Assembly (NCBI RefSeq): GCF_000373625.1
Contig: NZ_KB891999.1
Span: forward strand, 1 to 64,000
Source of the DNA: Streptomyces sp. LaPpAH-108
Lineage (GTDB): Bacteria; Actinomycetota; Actinomycetes; Streptomycetales; Streptomycetaceae
Direction: 5' to 3'
DNA length: 64,000 nucleotides
Numbering within the stretch: position 1 is the first letter of the stretch; every line of letters starts with the position of its first letter. This document shows, one piece after another, positions 59,671 through 64,000 of this stretch. The position numbers and the translations under genes were made by a program. A model generated the notes under the pieces. It made no database searches. It was not told the DNA's origin and saw only the letters and a list, made by a program, of their open reading frames with translations.

Positions 59671-61286
59671 CCGTGGGTGCGGGCGGCCGGGGCGGCCTGT
59701 TCGTCGACGGCTTCGGGGTCGCCGCTGTGGGCGGGGGCGCGTACGGCCGGGCTGGTCTGCGCGGGCGCGTCGTCATCGGTGTCGTGCGGGTGAGTGCGTA
59801 CGGCGGGTCCGGCCTGCGCGGGCGCCTCGTCATCGTCACCGCGCGGATGGGCGCGTACCGCCGGTTCGGTCTGCGCGGACGCGTCGTCGTCCTCGCCGCG
59901 CGGATGGGTGCGTACGACCAGTCCCGCGCGCTCCGCCGCGTCGAAACCGTCGTCGATCGCGACCACCTCGCGGCCTGCGGCGTCCAGCAGGGAGGCGGCG
60001 ATGGCGGCGCGCATGCCTCCGGCGCAGTGGACCCACACCTGTCCTTCGGGGACCTCGTGGAGGCGGCGGGGCAGGGCGTGGAGGGGGATGTGGACGGAGC
60101 CGTCGATGAAGGCCACCGCGCGCTCGGAGTGGCGGCGGACGTCGAGGACGACGGGGGCGTGGTACCGCGCCTCCGGTTGTGCGGGGAGGCCACCTCTCAC
60201 TGTCGCCGCGAGGTCGACGAAGGTGGCGCGCGGGAACGAAACGAGTCCGTCCGCCGTCCACCCCTCCGGCTCCCCGGTGGCCCCGGCGGCGGGCCGGTCG
60301 ATGCCCACCCGGACCAACTCACGCTGGGCGGCGGCGAGTTGTTCCGGGGACGCCGCGAGCAGGGTCACCGGCTTGCCCCACGGGATCAGCCAGGCGAGAT
60401 ACGTCGCGAGCTGCCCCTCGGCCTCGAAGTTGAGCGAACCGGCGACGTGGCCTGCGGCGAAGGCGACCCGGCTGCGCAGGTCGATCACCCACTCCCCCGC
60501 GGCGAGCCGGGCGGCCATCTCCTCGGCGTCGGCCACGGCGGGCGGAGTCAGGTCGACGGGCGCGGGTCCTGCGGCGTTGGCCGGGCCCATGTGGGTGTAG
60601 TACGCGGGGATGTCGTCCAGCCCGGCGAGCAGGTCGGCGACGAAGGTGTCGACGTCCCGGAGTAGCACCTCGTTGGAGACCTTCTCCTCGCCGATCGTGC
60701 TGCCCTCCCCCTCCGCCCGCTTCGACGAGCAGAAGCTGCCGAACCCGTGCGTGGGCAACACCACGGTCGCGTCCGGCAGTTCACCGGCCAGCCGGTGGGC
60801 GGACGCGTACTGCGCCCGGGCCAGCCGCTCGGTGAGCCTCGGCTCGACCAGGTCGGGTCGGCCGACGGTCCCGGTCAGCAGCGAGCCTCCGGTGAACACG
60901 GCGACGGCTGTGCCGTTCTCCTCCAGGACGTAGGCGGTGTGGTGCGGGGTGTGTCCGGGGGTGGCCAGCGCGCGCAGCCCGACCCCGGCGTCCACGTCGA
61001 ACCGGTCACCGTCTTCCACGGCCACGTGCGGGTACGCGACCCGGGCCCCAGCGGGCACGAGGTAGGCGGCGCCGGTCACGCGCGCCAGCTCCAGCCCTCC
61101 GGTGACGTAGTCGTTGTGCACATGGGTCTCGACGACGTACGCGATCCGCACACCGCGCCGCGCCGCCACCGCGATCACCTGATCGATGTCACGCGGCGGA
61201 TCGACCACGACGGCCGCGCACTCACCACCGGCCAGGTAACTGCGGTTGCCGAGGCCAGTGACGTCGAGGGTGTCGATGAAGAACAC
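59667..61286 (-). CDS. MBL-fold persulfide dioxygenase-like protein with rhodanese domains
   Basis: 539 residues from GTG 61286, which follows GGAAGGGAG. The metallo-beta-lactamase domain (about 1-240) has ETHVHNDYVTGG and ATPGHTPHH; iron-binding H-x-H-x-D is complete, as in ETHE1-type persulfide dioxygenases. Two rhodanese domains follow: about 265-350 (WVIDLRSRVAFAAGHVAGSL, no active-site Cys seen) and 370-460 (VLDVRRHSERAVAFIDGSVH with VHCAGGMRAA, Cys present). The tail (about 458-539) has three 19-residue acidic repeats. It detoxifies persulfide and sulfide together with TauE. Confidence 0.88.
   Translation of the reverse strand: MFFIDTLDVTGLGNRSYLAGGECAAVVVDPPRDIDQVIAVAARRGVRIAYVVETHVHNDYVTGGLELARVTGAAYLVPAGARVAYPHVAVEDGDRFDVDAGVGLRALATPGHTPHHTAYVLEENGTAVAVFTGGSLLTGTVGRPDLVEPRLTERLARAQYASAHRLAGELPDATVVLPTHGFGSFCSSKRAEGEGSTIGEEKVSNEVLLRDVDTFVADLLAGLDDIPAYYTHMGPANAAGPAPVDLTPPAVADAEEMAARLAAGEWVIDLRSRVAFAAGHVAGSLNFEAEGQLATYLAWLIPWGKPVTLLAASPEQLAAAQRELVRVGIDRPAAGATGEPEGWTADGLVSFPRATFVDLAATVRGGLPAQPEARYHAPVVLDVRRHSERAVAFIDGSVHIPLHALPRRLHEVPEGQVWVHCAGGMRAAIAASLLDAAGREVVAIDDGFDAAERAGLVVRTHPRGEDDDASAQTEPAVRAHPRGDDDEAPAQAGPAVRTHPHDTDDDAPAQTSPAVRAPAHSGDPEAVDEQAAPAARTHG
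59745..59915 (-). repeat. Three 57-bp in-frame repeats in the C-terminal tail
   Basis: Units at 59915-59859, 59858-59802 and 59801-59745 encode VRTHPRGEDDDASAQTEPA, VRAHPRGDDDEAPAQAGPA and VRTHPHDTDDDAPAQTSPA. They follow the second rhodanese domain and look disordered. Length may vary between strains. Confidence 0.8.
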
Positions 61287-61313
61287 GGGGTACTCCCTTC
61301 CAGCGAGCCGAAT

Positions 61314-61361
61314 TACCCCCGGGGGTATATCTGGACGGTACCACGGGTACCCCGGGGGGTA
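61314..61361. promoter_or_regulatory. Two CstR/CsoR-type operators upstream of the MBL-rhodanese gene
   Basis: TACCCCCGGGGGTA (61314-61327) and TACCCCGGGGGGTA (61348-61361) lie 28-75 bp upstream of GTG 61286 and match the palindrome at 58552. The rest of 61287-61538 shows no gene. Confidence 0.7.
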
Positions 61362-61538
61362 TTTTGGAGGGCAGGGAGTTTCCGTGACGCGCCGCATCAG
61401 CGCCGACCGGCCTCGCGGGGCAGCGGAAAGCGGGGTTCGGCAACGGCTGGGCCAGGAATCAGGCAGGCGTCGACGCCCACGAGTGCTCAAGTCCAGCGAT
61501 CAGGCAGCGCCGAACCACACCGGACGCGTCGACCGCCC

Positions 61539-62330
61539 TCAGCCCTCGGCCGGAGCCGCCGCGCCCTCGCCCGGCAGGTAACTCGCCAGCCCCCGCAGGA
61601 TGATCTCCAGGCCGATGTCGAAGCGGTCGTCGGAGGAGTCGGTCACCATCAGGCTGGACAGGGCGCGGAGATGGGGGAACTCACCCTCGGGGAGGGACGC
61701 GAAGTAGTTCTGCATCTCGTCGGCCATCTCACGCCAGTCCGGGCGGGCCAGGGAGTCGCCGCCCTTCTCGCTGCGGGCGGCCCGGTCCTGCCACATGTCC
61801 TCTTCCAGGACGAAGCCGTCGATGTAGGTGGAGATGAGGTCACCGGCCTCCGCCGCGATGCGGTCCGGGAGCCCGGCGGTGCGGAATATGGCCAGCAACC
61901 CCTCGACGTGCGGCAGTAGTTCGGCCGTGAACGGCACGTGGGCCATGGAGATGCGGGCCACGTCGCGATGGGACAGCAGGCGGCGGCGTCCGGCGCGGGC
62001 GTAGTCGCGCACCTGCTCCTGCCAGTGCTCGGCGTCGGGTTCGGGCATCTGGAAGCCGTCGAAGAGCCGGGTGTACATCAGCTCGAGGAGGTCGTCCTTG
62101 GAGCTGACGTAGGCGTAGAGGGCGGAGACCGTGACGCCCAGCTCGGCCGCCACCTGGCGCATCGAGAGCCCGTCGAGCCCCTGGCGGTCCAGCACGACGA
62201 AGGCGGCCTCGGCGATCCGGTCCCGTGAGAGCGGCGCCCGGGCGGGGGCGGCCTGTGTCCGGGCGGGACGCGGGCGCTCCCAGGGGGACGGCGGAGGGGT
62301 GGCCGGGGTACCGGGGGCCGCATCGGTCAT
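61539..62330 (-). CDS. TetR/AcrR-family regulator with TetR-type C-terminal domain
   Basis: 263 residues. After a Pro/Ala-rich N-terminus the helix-turn-helix is GLSMRQVAAELGVTVSALYAYV (about residues 54-75). The C-terminal domain resembles the tetracycline-repressor ligand domain. It is divergent from an MFS efflux gene and several palindromes fill the gap, so it very probably represses that pump and itself. Confidence 0.9.
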   Translation of the reverse strand: MTDAAPGTPATPPPSPWERPRPARTQAAPARAPLSRDRIAEAAFVVLDRQGLDGLSMRQVAAELGVTVSALYAYVSSKDDLLELMYTRLFDGFQMPEPDAEHWQEQVRDYARAGRRRLLSHRDVARISMAHVPFTAELLPHVEGLLAIFRTAGLPDRIAAEAGDLISTYIDGFVLEEDMWQDRAARSEKGGDSLARPDWREMADEMQNYFASLPEGEFPHLRALSSLMVTDSSDDRFDIGLEIILRGLASYLPGEGAAAPAEG

Positions 62331-62351
62331 GGGGACAGTCTAGGCACGCGG

Positions 62352-62492
62352 GAGAACAGTGTTCTCGTCGGTGAACAGGCAACTTCCACAGGCAGACGCG
62401 ATATATCTTGTCTCGGCCCAGCGATTGCGCTATATCTTAATGAACAGCGTTCTCCGAGTGAGCAGTGTTCTGTTACTGTGAACAGTGTTCTC
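62352..62492. promoter_or_regulatory. Four GAACA-TGTTC-type palindromes in the TetR/MFS intergenic region
   Basis: GAGAACAGTGTTCTC (62352-62366, perfect), GAACAGCGTTC (62442-62452), AGCAGTGTTCT (about 62461-62471) and GAACAGTGTTC (62480-62490). The last three are spaced by about 19 bases on the MFS side. Two TATATCTT direct repeats lie at 62402 and 62431. These are likely binding sites of the adjacent TetR protein. Confidence 0.65.
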
Positions 62493-62610
62493 CCGTGCGT
62501 CCGGCCGCATCGGCTCACCGGGCCGTACCGGCGAGCCGGGCAGCCGTATCCATCCACCCGCCGTACCCGTGGGCGTCATCGCGGGCGCGGCCCTTCCGCC
62601 AGGAGTCCCG

Positions 62611-64000
62611 ATGTCCACCACCGGTGTCGCGTCCAGCGAGACGCCCACCGACTCTCCAGCGCCCTACCGGTGGCGCTGGGCTGCACTCTTCGTGATCCTC
62701 GCGGCCGAGGTGATGGACCTCCTCGACGCCGTGGTCACGAACATCGCCGGCCCCTCCATGCGGGCCGATCTCGGAGGCGGCGCGTCCACGCTCCAGTGGC
62801 TCGCCGCCGCCTACACCCTCTCGATGGCCGTCGGACTCGTCACCGGCGGACGGCTCGGTGACATCTACGGCCGCCGCCGGATGTTCATGGTCGGCGCCGC
62901 GGGCTTCACCGTGGGCTCGCTGCTGTGCGCCATAGCGGGCTCGCCCGAGATACTCATCGCCGCGCGGGTCGTGCAGGGCCTGTTCGGCGCGGTGATGCTG
63001 CCTCAGGGCCTCGGCATGATCAAGGAGATGTTCCCGCCGAAGGAGTCGCAGAAGGCGTTCGGCATGTTCGGGCCGGTCATGGGTCTGTCCGCGGTGTGCG
63101 GCCCGATCCTGGCGGGCTGGCTCGTGGACGCCGACTACTTCGGCACCGGCTGGCGCATGATCTTCCTGATCAACCTGCCGCTGGGCGCCGCGGCCCTCCT
63201 GGGCGCCGCGCGCTATCTGCCGAAGGGCCGCTCCGCGACCAAGCCGCGCCTGGACATCCCCGGCATGCTGCTGGTCTCGCTCGGCGCGATGCTCATCATC
63301 TTCCCGCTGGTCCAGGGCCGTGAGTACGACTGGCCGGTGTGGACCTTCGCGATGATGGCCGCCTCGGTCGTCGTGTTCGCCGTCTTCGCGCGCTACGAGT
63401 CGAGCCGCAGCCGGGCCGGCCAGGACCCGCTGGTCGTCCCCAGCCTCTTCCGCAAGCGCGGCTTCAGCGGCGGCATGATCCTCGGGCTGGTCTTCTTCTC
63501 GACCATGCAGGGCTTCATGCTGGTCTTCAACCTCTACACCCAGATCGGCCTCGGCTACTCCCCGCTCAAGGCGGGCCTGGTCATGGTGCCCTGGTCCGGC
63601 GGCATGATCGTCGGCTTCGGCATCGCCCAGGGCGTCGCCCGGTTCGGCCGCGCCGTGCTCCAGGCGGGCACCGTGGTCATGGCGCTCGGCGTATTCGGCG
63701 TGTGGCTGACCCTGGACATCGTGGGCGCGGGCGTCGGCCCCTGGCAGCTCCTGCCCGCGCTGCTCGTCACCGGCATCGGCATGGGCCTGCTCATGGCGCC
63801 CTTCTTCGACATCGTGCTCGCCAGCGTGGAGCAGCACGAGACGGGTTCGGCGTCGGGCACCATGACCGCGATGCAGCAGCTCGGCGGCGCCTTCGGCGTG
63901 GCCCTCCTGGGCACCGTCTTCTTCGGCCTCCTCGGCGGCGGCATCGCCACCGCCGTCGACCACCGTGCGGACGGTCTGCGCGGACAGCTGGCCGCCGCGC
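62611..64000 (+). CDS. MFS drug efflux transporter, DHA2 (14-helix) family, 3' truncated by the window
   Basis: The frame begins ATG 62611 (MSTTGVASSETPTDSP) after AGGAG and is open to the last base, 463 codons. Family motifs are clear: motif A region GGRLGDIYGRRRMFMVG, the first helix with LAAEVMDLLDAVVTNIAGPS (motif D1 type), and GPVMGLSAVCGPILAGWLV (motif C). It should be a proton-coupled exporter of small drugs or natural products. The C-terminus lies outside the window. Regulation by the divergent TetR protein is likely. Confidence 0.9.
   Translation, partial: MSTTGVASSETPTDSPAPYRWRWAALFVILAAEVMDLLDAVVTNIAGPSMRADLGGGASTLQWLAAAYTLSMAVGLVTGGRLGDIYGRRRMFMVGAAGFTVGSLLCAIAGSPEILIAARVVQGLFGAVMLPQGLGMIKEMFPPKESQKAFGMFGPVMGLSAVCGPILAGWLVDADYFGTGWRMIFLINLPLGAAALLGAARYLPKGRSATKPRLDIPGMLLVSLGAMLIIFPLVQGREYDWPVWTFAMMAASVVVFAVFARYESSRSRAGQDPLVVPSLFRKRGFSGGMILGLVFFSTMQGFMLVFNLYTQIGLGYSPLKAGLVMVPWSGGMIVGFGIAQGVARFGRAVLQAGTVVMALGVFGVWLTLDIVGAGVGPWQLLPALLVTGIGMGLLMAPFFDIVLASVEQHETGSASGTMTAMQQLGGAFGVALLGTVFFGLLGGGIATAVDHRADGLRGQLAAA

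Noticed and set aside
1..64000. tRNA, rRNA or tmRNA genes, including a tRNA attachment site at either end of the element
   Set aside because: No tRNA T-loop or acceptor pattern was recognised near the repeats or elsewhere; the attachment sequence is panD coding DNA.

Overview
The window reads as chromosomal DNA from a Streptomyces or close relative. It is very GC-rich, starts are often GTG with AGGAG-type ribosome sites, and the content is typical: class F sortase, PAS-GAF-SpoIIE phosphatase, actinobacterial GlgA/GlgC, Rpf-like cell-wall hydrolase, GH92 mannosidase and many TetR regulators. No rRNA or tRNA was recognised.

Left flank (1-33.3 kb) is ordinary chromosome: surface and secreted proteins (1-4 kb), a stress protein and permease separated by a 160-bp tandem repeat, a CapA-like lipoprotein, an ECF sigma factor, small enzymes, an anti-sigma factor, a Nei-type glycosylase, the phosphatase, a lipase-maturation-like membrane protein, an amidase, an SDR protein with a zinc knuckle, a WS/DGAT acyltransferase, GH92, glgC-glgA, a FhuF-like protein, a DMT exporter, an Rpf-LysM-M23 hydrolase, gnd, a proline-repeat protein and panD.

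Centre (33.25-48.28 kb): a 15-kb stretch is bracketed by a 94-bp direct repeat (first 80 bp with one mismatch). The repeat covers the panD ribosome site, start and first ten codons. Inside lie a complete type I-E CRISPR-Cas locus (cas3-cse1-cse2-cas7-cas5-cas6-cas1-cas2), two arrays (12 and 27 spacers) transcribed away from the cas operon at either end, an IS5-type remnant, and at the right end a tyrosine integrase broken by about four frameshifts. This looks like an integrative element that used panD as its attachment site, delivered an immune system, re-formed panD and then lost its integrase. Cse2 is a tandem fusion of two Cse2 units. A solitary degenerate CRISPR repeat sits between cas3 and cse1.

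Right flank (48.3-64 kb): a methyltransferase, a divergent MpaB-family/TetR pair, a metallophosphoesterase, a WXG100-like cassette with a papain-fold candidate effector, a lipoprotein and a small protein, a tannase-family esterase, a reactive-sulfur cluster (CstR-like repressor, rhodanese, persulfide-dioxygenase-like protein, TauE exporter) with three matching operator palindromes, and a TetR/MFS efflux pair with four GAACA-TGTTC-type palindromes. The MFS gene runs off the end.
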